From contig CM028377.1 of NCBI GenBank assembly GCA_013146195.2, positions 4,006,239 to 4,070,238 of the forward strand: a DNA stretch of 64,000 nucleotides. Reading direction: 5' to 3'. Of this stretch, positions 23,601-34,079 are shown one piece after another; the stretch's first letter is position 1, and each line of letters begins with the position of its first letter. This stretch comes from Codonopsis lanceolata. Taxonomy: Eukaryota; Streptophyta; Magnoliopsida; Asterales; Campanulaceae. A program made the position numbers and the translations under genes. The notes under the pieces are model-generated. The model was given only the letters and a program-made list of their open reading frames with translations, did no database searches and had not been told where the DNA came from.

Positions 23601-24152
23601 ACTCGTTTGTTCTCTCAAACTCTCCTTTTCATAGGGCTTCTCTATATTCTTTTCCTCACTAGCCCTTCTCTCTTTTATCACTCTCATTTGATCTTCATAC
23701 ACTTTCCTTGGTGTTAGAGGTGCAAGTGTTATGCTTTGTTGCTTGAAAATGAATGAGTATTTATTTGCATACCCATCGTGAGTCACACGCCTATCAAATT
23801 TCCATGGTCTCCCAAGTAATATGTGAGTAGCTTGCATAGGAACCACGTCACATAAAATCTCATCCTCATACTTGCCAATCTTGAAACTAATGAGAGCTTG
23901 CTTATTCACCTTTAATTCCCCCATGTCATTAAGCCATTGAAGTTTATACGGTTTGGGGTGTTTGATAGTAGGTATCCCAAGTTTCTCCACCATAATCAAG
24001 CTAGCCGCATTTGTGCAACTACCCCCATCAACAATCATGCTACAAACTTGACCCTTGACTCTACACTTGGTGTGGAAAATATGTTCTATTTGAATTTCCT
24101 CTTCTTCTTTCACATGTAGGTTCAACATACGGCGAGCAACAAAAGCAGGGTG
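20690..24152 (-). pseudogene. pol: Element A pol: protease, RT, RNase H, integrase (N-terminus cut by H, C-terminus by J)
   Basis: One uninterrupted minus-strand frame of more than 1,140 codons. Counted from the methionine at 24128, the domains in order are: protease with VDGGS (about residue 32), RT with YFDDILVYS (about 420), RNase H with IECDASGIG (about 590), integrase zinc finger with paired His and Cys (HFGVAKTL..CGRCVTCLQ, about 800-840), and integrase core WIDLSMDF, VSDRDAKF and CHPQTDDQTEVVNR giving D, D and E. The usual HPQTDGQTE here has D for G. The C-terminus reads FNVSDLLPYDVGDD and crosses the LTR boundary. H lies between gag and protease; across it the gag and pol frames agree. 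J adds foreign residues after SSQ and a stop at 20643. Confidence 0.85.
20746..20758 (-). other. Element A polypurine tract
   Basis: TTCCCTCCCTCTT on the plus strand reads AAGAGGGAGGGAA on the element strand and directly abuts the 3' LTR start TGATGTGATT at 20745. It would prime plus-strand synthesis. Confidence 0.8.
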
Positions 24153-24246
24153 TGTGAGGTTCCCGGGACGTGCCCCCGCGCCCCGCGCGCCCTTGGATAG
24201 GGGTGCGTGTACGTGCGGATGCGGGACACCACTGCTCTCGTTCCAC

Positions 24247-24645
24247 CCTCCCTTGTTTAGGGGAAGACGAAATCAAAAGTGCGAGAGGAGTGCTGTCTAT
24301 ATTAGCACGTTGGAATGTGCCTCGGTTGCCTTGAGTGGATTTTGTATCCAATATGGGAACTGATGGTTTCCCGCATCAAGTTATCCCTTGTTTAGGGGAT
24401 ACCAGGATATGAGAATGCATTACCTTTTCATTCCAATTTTCCCTTTTTTAGGGGAAAACGGAAAAGTGCAAAAAAGGATATTGCTACACCCCCACTACGG
24501 ATTTATTAAAAATAGCCTTATGGCCCATTCAGATTACTATGGGAGCTTTGGGTTTATCACATCAAGTTATCTCTTGTTTAGGGGATACCAGGATATGGGA
24601 ATACATCACCCTTCCATTCCTATTTCTCCCTTTTTTAGGGGAGAA
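24247..24645. repeat. Array of five short hairpins in the H LTR
   Basis: Hairpins lie at 24247-24266, 24383-24400, 24437-24458, 24569-24586 and 24624-24645, all built on CCCTTKTTTAGGGG. The stems differ but still pair: ATCCC with GGGAT, TTTTCCC with GGGAAAA, and TTCTCCC with GGGAGAA. Pairs 2-3 and 4-5 belong to a direct duplication (24374-24487 and 24560-24673). The same array is in the other LTR at 38469-38867. Confidence 0.8.
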
Positions 24646-24792
24646 CGGGAAAATGCAAAGAAGGAGTGTTGCGAGGCCCCACTGAATCTGAAAGTTTTAG
24701 AGTCGCCATCTTTATTTGAAGGCAAATAAAGCAAAACCAAAGAAAAGAAAAATAAACCAGAGAAAAAGAAAATGGGTTCGGAGGCTAAGTTA

Positions 24793-24823
24793 CGAGTTGG
24801 GAAGGTGCTAGGCACCCAACTCG
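24793..24823. other. Conserved 9-bp-stem hairpin in the H 3' LTR
   Basis: CGAGTTGGG (24793-24801) and CCCAACTCG (24815-24823) are perfect inverted arms. The same structure is at 39015-39045 in the 5' LTR and, with one G-T change at the stem end, at 62363-62393 in element G. The flanks (ggctaagtta, gccctttcgg) are also conserved between H and G, whereas surrounding sequence has diverged. Confidence 0.75.
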
Positions 24824-25635
24824 CCCTTTCGGTCTCAAAAACGTTTTTGGCTGAAGTATGCTTATTGTTATATTTATCTCGCAAATAAATAAGGTATTAA
24901 AAATATAGGGAAATTTAAACAAATACATTCGTGGCTACATTATTTACGGACTTGCAGCCGTTTCCTTCCAATAATTACAGACACATTTAAGAATATTTGG
25001 CCATTATAACGGCTCTTTTACATAATATTTCCTATTCTAATCCGGGCAGCACAATGGCTTATATTGGCTACATTGCGCTGGATTTAAATAACAACTTTTT
25101 AAAATAAATAAAAGACAGAAAAAATAAATAAATAGAAATAAACGGCACTCTTAAAGGTTTTACCTTTTAGAGCGGCGGTGTGCTCGCTCTGTCCTTCAGG
25201 GAGAGGGAGTCTTTTGTTGTTGTTGTGTGGTTGTTGTTTTGATTTGGGCAGAATGACTGCTTTATTTCTGAGAGTTTGAGCTTGTCAACTCGGGCAGAGT
25301 GACAGCTTATTTGGGTAGGTTTTGGCCTTTTGGGTTGGGCGGAACATAGGCTTAGTTTTTTGACTTTTCAGCTCGTTACTCGGGCAGAGTAACGGCTTAC
25401 TTTGGGATTTTTGAACCGGGGAAGTGAGGTGGATACCTAACAACTAGGCTAGGGATCACTTATAACCTATGGGTTTTGATTTTGGCAGAGTTTGGATGGG
25501 GTTTGGAGACTCTAGGGGCTTCCACTCACCTATCTCACACCTCTCGTACTAACCTATCGGTGAAAGAGCGACAGAGCTTCGCTGCTATAAAAAAATCGCG
25601 GAGGAATTGAGCGAATGAAACTGGGAGGCCGGGCT

Positions 25636-25646
25636 CTCTATTTATA
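25636..25646 (-). promoter_or_regulatory. Element H LTR TATA box
   Basis: On the element strand this reads TATAAATAGAG. The 5' LTR has the identical sequence at 39857-39867. It places transcript starts near 25.61 kb and 39.83 kb, making most of the LTR a long transcribed leader. Confidence 0.7.
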
Positions 25647-25972
25647 TTGGAGGATGAGGACACGGCCAGAATTTCTGAGTTTCTTTCTCATGCATCAGCC
25701 GCTTGTACCTTGCGTTTCAGGAGTTGTACATTTTAAGTCTGAGAGAGAGCTACAGTGAAAGCACCGGTGCCAATATTTCAAGGCTTGGTGCGGCACCAAG
25801 CTGCCTTCCATCTTTCAGTTTTTTGCACTTTTACCCCCGGTTCAGCTTCATCGCGCATCCTGCTTTTCCTTTTGCATTTTTGACTCCTGTAACTTGACAT
25901 TTGTTAAGTTTTAACAGTTCTTGATATTTTATGTCAGTCACATACCAGGGGTACGAAATTGGGGTGTCTACA

Positions 25973-25985
25973 GAGCCCCTCAACG
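25973..25985 (-). other. Element H polypurine tract
   Basis: GAGCCCCTCAACG reads CGTTGAGGGGCTC on the element strand and abuts the 3' LTR start TGTAGACACC. Element G has the near-identical GTTGAAGGGCTC at the same place. Confidence 0.65.
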
Positions 25986-26204
25986 ATGGAGTCTACGGGT
26001 AACCCAAGGCTTATCGAGTAGGACGAACATCGTTGATAAACAATAGACTCTCCAATTTCGTTCATTTAAGAACGGGAGAATGCAATTGGTAGCAGTTATA
26101 ATGCACAGTTAACATGCTATCCAAACTCTATAACCTAGACATTTTTAGTCGGTTATAAAAAAGTTATCGCAGTTTTAAGCATATATGAATTTAATGTGCT
26201 CTGA

Positions 26205-26277
26205 TGGTCGGACCTACTAATGTAGGCTGCCTACGTATTCCCTATTAAAGGAAATCAGACCAAACGTAGTTCAGGCC
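26205..26277. repeat. Structured ~70-bp motif, copy 1, in H 3' region
   Basis: GATGGTCGGACC, then a segment with CTACGT and ACGTAG arms enclosing ATTCC..GGAAAT, then TTCA. It is repeated at 26938-27008 and in element G at about 63865-63937. Confidence 0.75.
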
Positions 26278-26639
26278 AAAACCTAAACTACAACCAAGTG
26301 AGGATGTCATGATCTTCGGGTCGAGCCCGATCGAGATCACAACGGAAAAAGATTTTTGTGTTTTTCGAAAAAGTCGTATTCTTTCGGTCCGAAACCGTTG
26401 TCAATTACGGTATGAAGATTTGAATGTTTTTCTGCCACCACATGTCAACCGGTCAATACCTTGTCGTTGAAACGTGTTAAGAAGAATTTTCTAAGTTATG
26501 TCCGGCTGGTCGCTGCCTTGTTTCCAAACATAACCCGAAAACTTTCAAATATCCAGAAAACTGCACTCGACCGATAAAGATCCGTCGCCGAGCACGACAA
26601 ATTAATCATTCTTCAAGTATTTTCGAAAATTGTGAGGTG

Positions 26640-27130
26640 GAAAACATTCTTTTTCCTTCCTTTTTTTTCTCGCTCTCTCTGTTTTTTTTTCCTTTTTTTC
26701 AAATATTCCTCTTTTTTTTTGTGTTTTTGAAATATTCCTCTTTTTTTTTAGTTTTTTTTAATATTCCTCTTTTTTTTTGTTTTAACAAACTTTCCTAAAA
26801 AGGAAATTATTCTAAAGTCAGGGTAAGAATACTGTACCTGACTTACCTTTTTGCGCCAGGTGACTGCCGCGGATTCGGCTGATCTTGGCATTTTTGTCAC
26901 TCTTGCTGGGGAATTTATTCTCTCTTTTTTTTTTTTTGTGATGGTCGTGCCTATTGAAATAGGCTGCCTACGTATCCTTATTCAAGGAATCAGACCAAAC
27001 GTAGTTCACCCCTGCTGGAGATTTTATTCTTATTCTTTTCTTTTTCTTTTCTTTTTTTTTTCTTCTTTTTTTTTCTTTTCTTTCTTTCTCCTTTTTTTTT
27101 TGTGGTTTTCTTTTTTTTTCTTCTGATCCG
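26640..27130. repeat. Polypyrimidine low-complexity tract with AATATTCCTC repeats
   Basis: This is a T/C-rich stretch (A/G-rich on the element strand). At 26702-26770 the unit AATATTCCTC plus a T-run repeats three times at about 33-36 bp. The Lys-rich and Phe-rich open frames here are by-products of base composition. Confidence 0.85.
26938..27008. repeat. Structured ~70-bp motif, copy 2, in H 3' region
   Basis: GATGGTCGTGCC..GTAGTTCA, with arms CTACGT and ACGTAG, and an inner stem TCCTT and AAGGA closing a 4-base loop. See copy 1. Confidence 0.75.
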
Positions 27131-27486
27131 CTGGGGATATTATTTTCTCTGTCCTCCGGTGAATAGTTGCCAATTTTGGTTAACAAGATTGACCTTGTTA
27201 ACTTTTCGTTAGGCTCAGGGACCATTTTGGGAATTTTGAAATCTGAGGACCAAAGTGCCACAACTTCAAACTTTGGAGGGGGAAAAGGGAAAATTTCCTT
27301 TTTCTCCCTTATATGGACGGGAGTGAAGGGAGAATCTTACTGCTTCTCTTTTCTTTCTTCTTCCTTTTCCTTTCTTTTGCTCCTTCGCTCCGTCATTGCT
27401 GCTGCTTCCTTTTTTTAATTTTATTTTCTTCATTTTTGCTCATTTTCTCGATTTTCTTCCGCCAACTTCAGTGTTTTACTTAGCAG

Positions 27487-27665
27487 ATGGCATCTTCTTC
27501 GCGATCCAGGAAGGGTAAGGCACGGATGCACCCAGAATCTGGCGAGAGGAGGAGAGAACCTCCTCGCTTGGTCCGGAATAAACTCATTTACCGGTACTCT
27601 ACGAACGACTGGGGCAACCTTCTGCGGGATCGGAACACTCATGTGTCCAACCTCCCTCTGACTAC
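27487..27665 (+). CDS. Antisense ORF of element H, putative exon 1
   Basis: This plus-strand frame, opposite to H transcription, starts MASSSRSRKGKARMHPE and runs through RRREPPRLVRNKLIYR to RNTHVSNLPLTT. It then meets ACTACT|GTAAGA, a strong splice donor. It is basic and Arg/Lys-rich, as in a nucleic-acid-binding or nuclear protein. About 200-330 bp upstream is a TTTTGGGAATTTTGAAATC-type leader and a CT-rich patch resembling a 5' UTR. It sits between integrase and the 3' LTR, where several Tat-lineage elements are known to carry antisense extra ORFs. The translation also runs on past the donor to 27756. Function unknown. Confidence 0.55.
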
Positions 27666-28691
27666 TGTAAGATTTTTCTTTTTTTCGAAATTTTCCTGGC
27701 TATGTTTCAGATCTACTAAATTCCTACACTGTTTGGAACTTTTGGAGCACTCCTGACTTTATTAGTGATGCATATGCATGTCCTATTTATGCCTAAATGA
27801 TGTAATTAAGCGATAATGTATGAAATTTCTATGATTTATTTTTGCGAGGCATGATTTGAACTAGTGGCCACTATTTGACCTTACTATGCATGATTTATAT
27901 TATAAATGCAAATGGGGCTATATGATGCATGTTTTATGCTAAATCACATTTTTACACGCAATAGAATAGCGAAACGGAATATTCGGAGTACAAATTAATT
28001 TTTTCCGAAACGCATTTCGGGCATATTTTCGGATAAAAACATGACAAAACTGATATTTTTCATGCCCTTAGATTCGTCTTTCAAGCATGCAACTGCTGTA
28101 GCGGTATAGTAAATGCCACAAAGATATTTATTTTGATGATTGGTGGTACTTTATCTTCTTTTCATCGTACCCCTATGGCAGCTTATTGGACAAATGAAAT
28201 GCACATAATGAATGCATGAATTATTCTACTTGATGCAAATGCAATGTAGAACACTTATAAGATGATGCATGAATTTTTCACACTTTTATTATATACATGG
28301 CGAATGCAGTCCTAATATGCTTTTTTATGACACTTAAGATACAAAATAAATTATGTATATGCAAAATATATTACAAAAAAAAAATATTTTTTTTTTGTAA
28401 AAGAAACCTGTACACATATTATGATATAATACCATATAATGTATATGATGCAATATGTTACACATGCCAAAATAAATTCACACAAAAAATAAAACTATAC
28501 CAGACATCTAAAATGTAATGGCACGTTGTACTTTGAGAATAGGGATTTTTAAGAATACACCTTTGGATAAGAGCGGGCTTTTCGGGTGATATCGGTACGA
28601 GAAAAATGGCTGAATCACTTATCCTTTTGGCGCCTTGTGGCTGTTGAGTCCGTGTTTGTAGCCTCCCTTCATAGGCTTTCTTTTCTTTTCG

Positions 28692-29106
28692 CTATCAGAC
28701 GCAGGAATAGCAGAATGTCGGATCGCCTAGGTCCCACTATCCAGGGCATGTGGCTCAGAGATGCTGAAAGACTGGAGGTAGCATACCCATATTCTGATTA
28801 TATGCTTCTATCTCTCGGGTATTTAGCATGGGTTATGGTAGTTGCTGAGGGGCTGTCTCGCGCCATCCGGCATGCACAGAGACATTTGTTGGGCCGTCAT
28901 ATAACCAATGGAGTGGATGCTCGCCTGCTGGAGGTAGGCGAGGACATTGATAGTTCGGGATTGGTTGTTCCTCGGGCTCTGGAGGTAAAATTTCGACGGG
29001 TTCATGGCCTTGATACTCGGACGGCCCCTGGACCGGATACTGCGGGTCCCAGCAATACATCCCGCAGATTGAGTGATTTTGGTCAGCAGCACAACCCCTG
29101 GGAATA
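28692..29106 (+). CDS. Antisense ORF of element H, putative exon 2
   Basis: This plus-strand open frame is unrelated to pol. A pyrimidine-rich stretch followed by GCTATCAG (about 28690-28698) could be the acceptor. The protein then reads SDRLGPTIQGMWLRDAERLE, a hydrophobic helix-like stretch (YMLLSLGYLAWVMVVAEGLS), RHAQRHLLGRH and ARLLEVGEDIDSSGLVVP, ending NPWE. The exon 1 donor is phase 0 and this acceptor is not in the matching phase, so another small exon, another acceptor or an indel must be involved. I do not recognise a domain. The composition looks protein-like rather than a chance frame. Confidence 0.5.
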
Positions 29107-29433
29107 AGAAGCACCTGCTCCTGCTCCTCAGAGTGGTTGGGGTACGGCTCTGAGAACTGGTGGTCATGAGCCTCCGCGGCTGAGTTTGGCAAGCGAGCAG
29201 GACAACCCACAGGAACGAGGTAGTCGTTCCTCCTCCCTCCCTCTGTATGGGTGTCTTGGTCTCGAAATGATGAAGCGGGTCTGAGCAATATGGCTGCTCA
29301 GGAAAACGGAGATGCCGATGATGAAGAAGGAGATACATCTGGTGGCTCTCATGCTGATGAGTCTAGGGCTTCTTCTGCGCCTCGCAGAAGGAGTATATGG
29401 GCCCGGCTCGGTGGACGCCGCAGGCACCGATAG
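29107..29433 (+). pseudogene. Antisense ORF of element H, degraded C-terminal part
   Basis: After the stop at 29104-29106 the same frame continues with APAPAPQSGWGTALRTGG. A shifted frame then gives an acidic stretch (NGDADDEEGDTSGG) followed by a basic end (APRRRSIWARLGGRRRHR) and a stop at 29431-29433. An acidic-then-basic tail after the helical part suggests the original antisense protein extended to here and has suffered at least one nonsense change and one frameshift. Confidence 0.4.
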
Positions 29434-29913
29434 ACCGCTCGGGGCTAAGGTTGCAAGAAAAAGGATTGTTTTTGGGAAAAAACAAAGGGGTATAGGCAGT
29501 ATATAGATATGTACCATGCAAATAATATATAACATAGACGTCTTAATAAATATTCCTAAGTTGCACCTTAGGACCTGTGAAATTATATTTTAATGTTTTA
29601 ATATGAGCTGCTTTGTCGTGGTTTTTCTCTTTTTGTCAATCGAGCCTCTGATGTGCTGAAGACTGGAGGTAGTACGCTGAGGGCTTCAAATAATGCCTTC
29701 CCTCTCCTTTTTATTAATTTATTTAATTTTTTTTTTGTGCTCTAATTTTTGCCTAGGCCGCCTTTTCGGGTTTTCAGCCTAGCGAGCCTTTATTTTTTTT
29801 CTTTTCTTTTTTTTTATATTATATTTTTTTATGCCCTAATTTTTGTCTAGACCGCCCTTTCGGGTTTTCAGTCTAGCGGGCTGGAGAGGGAAGCATTTGC
29901 TGGATACGATGGC

Positions 29914-32037
29914 TCAGGCGTAGTACCTTTTGAGTTTGTCTAGGTTGAATGGCTGGACAAGATCTTCCCCATCTTGGTTGGTGAGAAGCACTGCACCTCC
30001 TGATCGGATCTCCTTAACAATGTACGGTCCCATCCAGGGAGACTTCCATTTTCCCCTAGTATAAACATAACTAGGGGGTTTTTCTCGAAGCACGAGGTCT
30101 CCAACTTGAATATCACGGCCTTTGACTTTTTTGTTGAAAGCTCGGGCGATACGCCTTTGATATGCCCGGGTATGCTCCAAGGCTAACAGGCGTCGTTCAT
30201 CAATTAGGGCCAGTTCTTCGTACCGCCCTTTGACCCAGTCAATTTCTAATATATCAGCTTCCATCATTACTCTCAATGATGGGATTTCCACCTCTATTGG
30301 TAGTACCGCTTCCATGCCATATGCAAGGGAGTAGGGGGTAGCCCCAATGGGTGTGCGGACTGACGTACGGTAGCCCCAAAGGGCTAGTGGCAATTTTTCT
30401 GGCCAGTCTCTTCCTGTATCAGCCATTTTTCTGATGATGTTCTCGAGAGTTTTGTTGGCTGCTTCAACGGCACCATTGGCTTGTGGTCGGTAGGGGGAGG
30501 ATTTGTGTCTTTGGATCCTGAACTCGTCCAGTAGACGATTCACGTCCCCTTCAAAATGAGAGCCGTTGTCGGAGATGATCTCGAAAGGTACCCCATAGCG
30601 GCATATGATATTGGCCCGAATAAATTCGGACACCTTTCGAGCATTTAAGACCTTGTAGGAAGAGGCTTCTACCCACTTTGTGAAGTAATCGACGGCTACC
30701 AGGACGTATTCATGGCCATTGGATCCCTTCGGGTGAATTTGGCCTATGACGTCGATACCCCATGTTGAAAAAGGCCAGGGGGCTGTGGAGTTGTATAGGA
30801 CGTGTGGGGGCACATGCTGTAGATTAGCAAAGTGTTGACATTTGTCGCAATGTCGCACCCACCGGATACAGTCAGTTTCGAGTGTACTCCAATTGTACCC
30901 CTGTCGGATGACTTTCTTTGATAGCATATGGCCGTTCATGTGGGGCCCACAGGTACCACCATGGAGTTGATCCATAATTTGCTCAGCTTTGGCCTGATTG
31001 ACACATAGTAGGTTGAGGCCTTGATAATGCCTCTTATACAGGCTGCCACCGCTGAGTACGAATTGGGAGGCCCATCTTCGCAGGGAGACTCTTCCCCTTT
31101 TTTCTAAGCCAGGAGGATAAAGATTTTTCTGAATCAGATTTAAGATATCAGCATACCAGGGCTCATGATCTGCTTCAGGGGCTGCGTTGATTTTGAAACA
31201 GTACGCCAGAGCGACCTTCTTCCCGACTATAAATGGCTGAACTTTAGTTTCGGCGGGAATCTGGACTAGTGATGCCAGAGTGGCCAGGGCATCGGCGAAT
31301 TGATTCCTATCTCGTGGCAAGTAATGGAACGAGATAGAACCAAATCGGGCGGCGATTGTTATTAACTTGGCATGATAGAGCTGCAGCCGAGGATCCTGGG
31401 TCCTCCATCTTCCTTCGACTTGATTTATGATCAGGGCCGAGTCTCCATAGACTTCGAGATCTTTAGCTCCCCTTTTGAGAGCTTCTTCTAGGCCAGCAAT
31501 ACAGGCTTCATATTCCGCCGTATTATTTGAACATTCGAACTCCAACCTTATAGCCAGCGGAGTATGAGAGTCAGCCGGGTCAATTAATAAGATTCCTATG
31601 CCAAAGCCTCTTTTGTTCGCGGCTCCGTCAAAGAACATTTGCCAACAGGTGTCCTGGTCAGTGATTTCCAGGACACCTTCATCTGGGAAATCGGGCTCAG
31701 TTGCATCTTCGACCTTCAGTGGTAAATCGGTTAAGTGGTCTGCAATGACGCTCCCTTTGATAGACTTGAGTGTGACATAGGTTATGTCAAACTCATTAAG
31801 AAGAAAGGACCACTTGGCTAGTCTGCTGGATAATGATGGTTTACCGAAGATGTATTTGATAGGGTCCATCCTGGATATGAGCTTGATGGACCTTCCCTGG
31901 AGATAGGTTTTGAGCCTCTGAGTGGCCCAGACTAGGCCGGTGCAGCTTTTTTCCAACGCCGAATAATTTAGCTCGCTTCCTTGTAACTTCCTACTTATGA
32001 AATATATGGCATTTTCAATGTAGGAATCTTCTTTCTC
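29914..32037 (-). pseudogene. pol: Element H pol, 3' half: RNase H, archaeal-type RNase H, integrase
   Basis: This minus-strand frame has over 700 codons. It opens in the first RNase H (ENAIYFISRKL region just before 31956). A second RNase H follows with MFFDGAANKRG, NNTAEYEACIAGL and VYGDSALIINQ supplying the acidic residues; this dual arrangement is a hallmark of the Tat lineage. Integrase has a His/Cys finger (HMNGHML..HCDKCQ), core D (WGIDVIG), D (ISDNGSHF) and E (RPQANGAVEAANK), and ends GPYIVKEI..LDKLKRYYA. It is in frame with the RT piece; one TAA (32038-32040) separates them, where related proteins typically carry Gln. The tract is otherwise intact. Confidence 0.85.
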
Positions 32038-33120
32038 TTAGGCGAGCATAGCCCCTACTGAAGTGTCTGTGACGGTTAAGTATATGAGGAGAGGTTTATG
32101 TGTATGGGGTGGAGCTAGCACAGGGGGATTGGTAAGGTAGGCTTTTATTTTTTCGAAGGCTAGCTGGCACTTCGTGTCCCAGACTTGATCAGTATTCTTT
32201 TTTAGGAGTTTAAAGAGGGCTCGGTGGTGGTCGGTGTCGATAAAACGGTGATGTATCGCAAGGCCTAGGAAGCCTTTGACTTCGGTGGGAGTTTTTGGCT
32301 GTGGCATTTCTAGGATGGCTTTGATTTTTGCTGGCTCGATCTCGATGCCTTGCTCAGTTACTAAGAATCCCAGGACTTTGCCTCTGGTAACCCTGAATAT
32401 GCATTTGGTGGGGTTAAGCTTCATTTGGTGCTTTCTGAGTCTTTCGAAGAACTTCTGAAGATCTTTAATGTGAGCACCGTAGGCGTCGCTGGAATGCACA
32501 ATCATATCATCGACATAGACCTCCATCTCTCTATGGATCATGTCGTGGAAGAGGGTGGTGGCAGCCCTCTGGTAAGTGCCTCCGGCATTCTTTAATCCGA
32601 ATGGCATGACGGTGTAACAGTAAGTTCCCCAGGGAGTAATGAATGAGGTCTTCTCCTGGTCTTCTGCTGCCATTTTGATTTGGTTGTAGCCCAGCATGCC
32701 GTCGACGAAGGATCGGACTTTGTGAGCTGCGACGGCATCTACCACAATATCAATGTTGGGCAGGGGGAAGTCATCTTTGGGCGACGCTTTGTTGAGGTCG
32801 CGGAAGTCTACATAGATTTTGACTTTCCCGTTGGGCTTGGGAACAGTCACTATATTGGACAACCAGGTCGGGTATTCAACTACCCGAATAAAGTTGACGC
32901 GCAGCTGCTTCATGATTTCTTCTTTGACTTGTAGTGACCATTCTGACTTGATGCGGCGGAGCTTTTGTTTGACTGGGCGAGCATCCGGGTATGTGGGAAT
33001 CCGGTGCTCGACTATAGCTGGATCTAGGCCGGGCATATCTTCGTAGGACCAGGCAAAGATGTCTACGAACTCTTTGAGGAGATCAATGAGTGCCTTTCTT
33101 TACGGACCTTGGAGGTAAGC
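32038..33120 (-). pseudogene. pol: Element H pol, reverse transcriptase
   Basis: The minus-strand frame begins in the linker (MPGLDPAIVEHRI) and holds RT motifs in order: KVKIYVDFRDLNKASPKDDF, MPFGLKNAGGTYQR, the catalytic YVDDMIVHS and KVLGFLVTEQGIE, then the start of RNase H (LLIYLTVTDTSVGAML) and the TAA at 32038. Length and order are normal for Ty3/gypsy. A stop near 33119 cuts it from the upstream linker. Confidence 0.85.
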
Positions 33121-34079
33121 CTATTCGATCTCTTTGACTTCATTGTCCCGGGTTGATAGTAGACAAGTCTTCAAGATTCTGGCCGATGAATGGCTCTGTT
33201 CTTGGTACTCGACTAACTTTGCAAGCTCAAGCAGATAATTTTTATCTTTTGGGTCCATTTTATTAAATGACTCATTATCATAATTATTATTATTTAATGC
33301 GTCTTTTAAAGTAGGTGCAACTAAGGAATAAGCAAAGACATTTATATTATTATTAAAAGCACATTGTACAGGGGTTATTACATTGTTGAGGACCTGGGGT
33401 TTGAGATCCTCAACTATAGGTAGCGGATTGGTAGATGACCAATCCGTAAAGCTAGGGAAAGGATTGGGGATAGTATATCCGAAGCAGTCTACCAAGTCTA
33501 CGGGTGTCAGGAGCGGACCGGTCGTGGTGTACCAATTCTACAGAGGCTTATTAGAAATAGACTCGAACTCAACAGAGCCTTTCATAATTAGCGCCTGTCT
33601 ATCATACCCAAAGTCGTCTCCTAGGACCGTCATCATCTAGCGGGGCCAAAGCATAATCATCTTGGTCTATAGACCAAGTATTTTCAATGGTGACAGCCTT
33701 ATAAGCGGTGCTACGGGGCTGGGTAACTTTGTTCCATATCATCATCGAGAGAAACCGACATCATCAAAGACTTCCCAACCAGGACACCTTTTCCCATTCT
33801 GGTCTATCCAGGGCTCAGGAAACATGAGATAGGCTTCACTTTCCCCATTACGTACAAAGTAATCATTTAAGGTTTTTCTATTGGGTTGGAGAGGGGGATA
33901 TTTATAAGGACGCTTTTCTCTTTCTGCCTTTCTTTTCTCACGCGTTTCATGACTGCGGCTACTTCATTGGAGTAGGCGTGTATCCTAGACCGAAAGGAGG
34001 GATACATTCCTTAAGTTCATCTTGGACTAAATTAACTAGCCCTTGGCGATTTCGCCGAGACCTAGACCGGGCATATAAT
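33121..34079 (-). pseudogene. pol: Element H protease-RT linker, broken
   Basis: One minus-strand frame (33121-33495) reads NPFPSFTDWSS and PKDKNYLLELAKLVEYQEQ, a low-complexity Asn-rich linker. The stretch 33496-34079 has no single open frame but keeps fragments typical of Tat linkers. Several indels are needed to explain the frame changes. Confidence 0.5.

Larger units (their letters stand above)
24153..25972 (-). repeat. Element H 3' LTR
   Basis: It pairs with 38375-40195. Features in element sense: TATA box TATAAATAGAG (25636-25646), conserved hairpin (24793-24823), five CCCTTKTTTAGGGG hairpins (24247-24645) within a roughly 186-bp-spaced duplication, and a very GC-rich 3' end (24160-24220) next to the primer site position. 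Confidence 0.9.

Noticed and set aside
20690..24152. A chromodomain at the C-terminus of element A pol
   Set aside because: I see no clear chromodomain signature; the tail after FNVSDLLPYD fits a CRM-type C-terminal extension running into the LTR better.
24061..24351. Minus-strand ORF starting MDTKSTQGN, also at 38310-38573
   Set aside because: Both lie at the GC-rich end of the H LTRs. The left copy reads into element A across the insertion junction, so the shared part is LTR sequence and the rest is chimeric.
26968..27261. Lys/Glu-rich minus-strand ORF (97 codons)
   Set aside because: It is produced by the T/C-rich low-complexity tract in the H 3' region; composition alone explains it.
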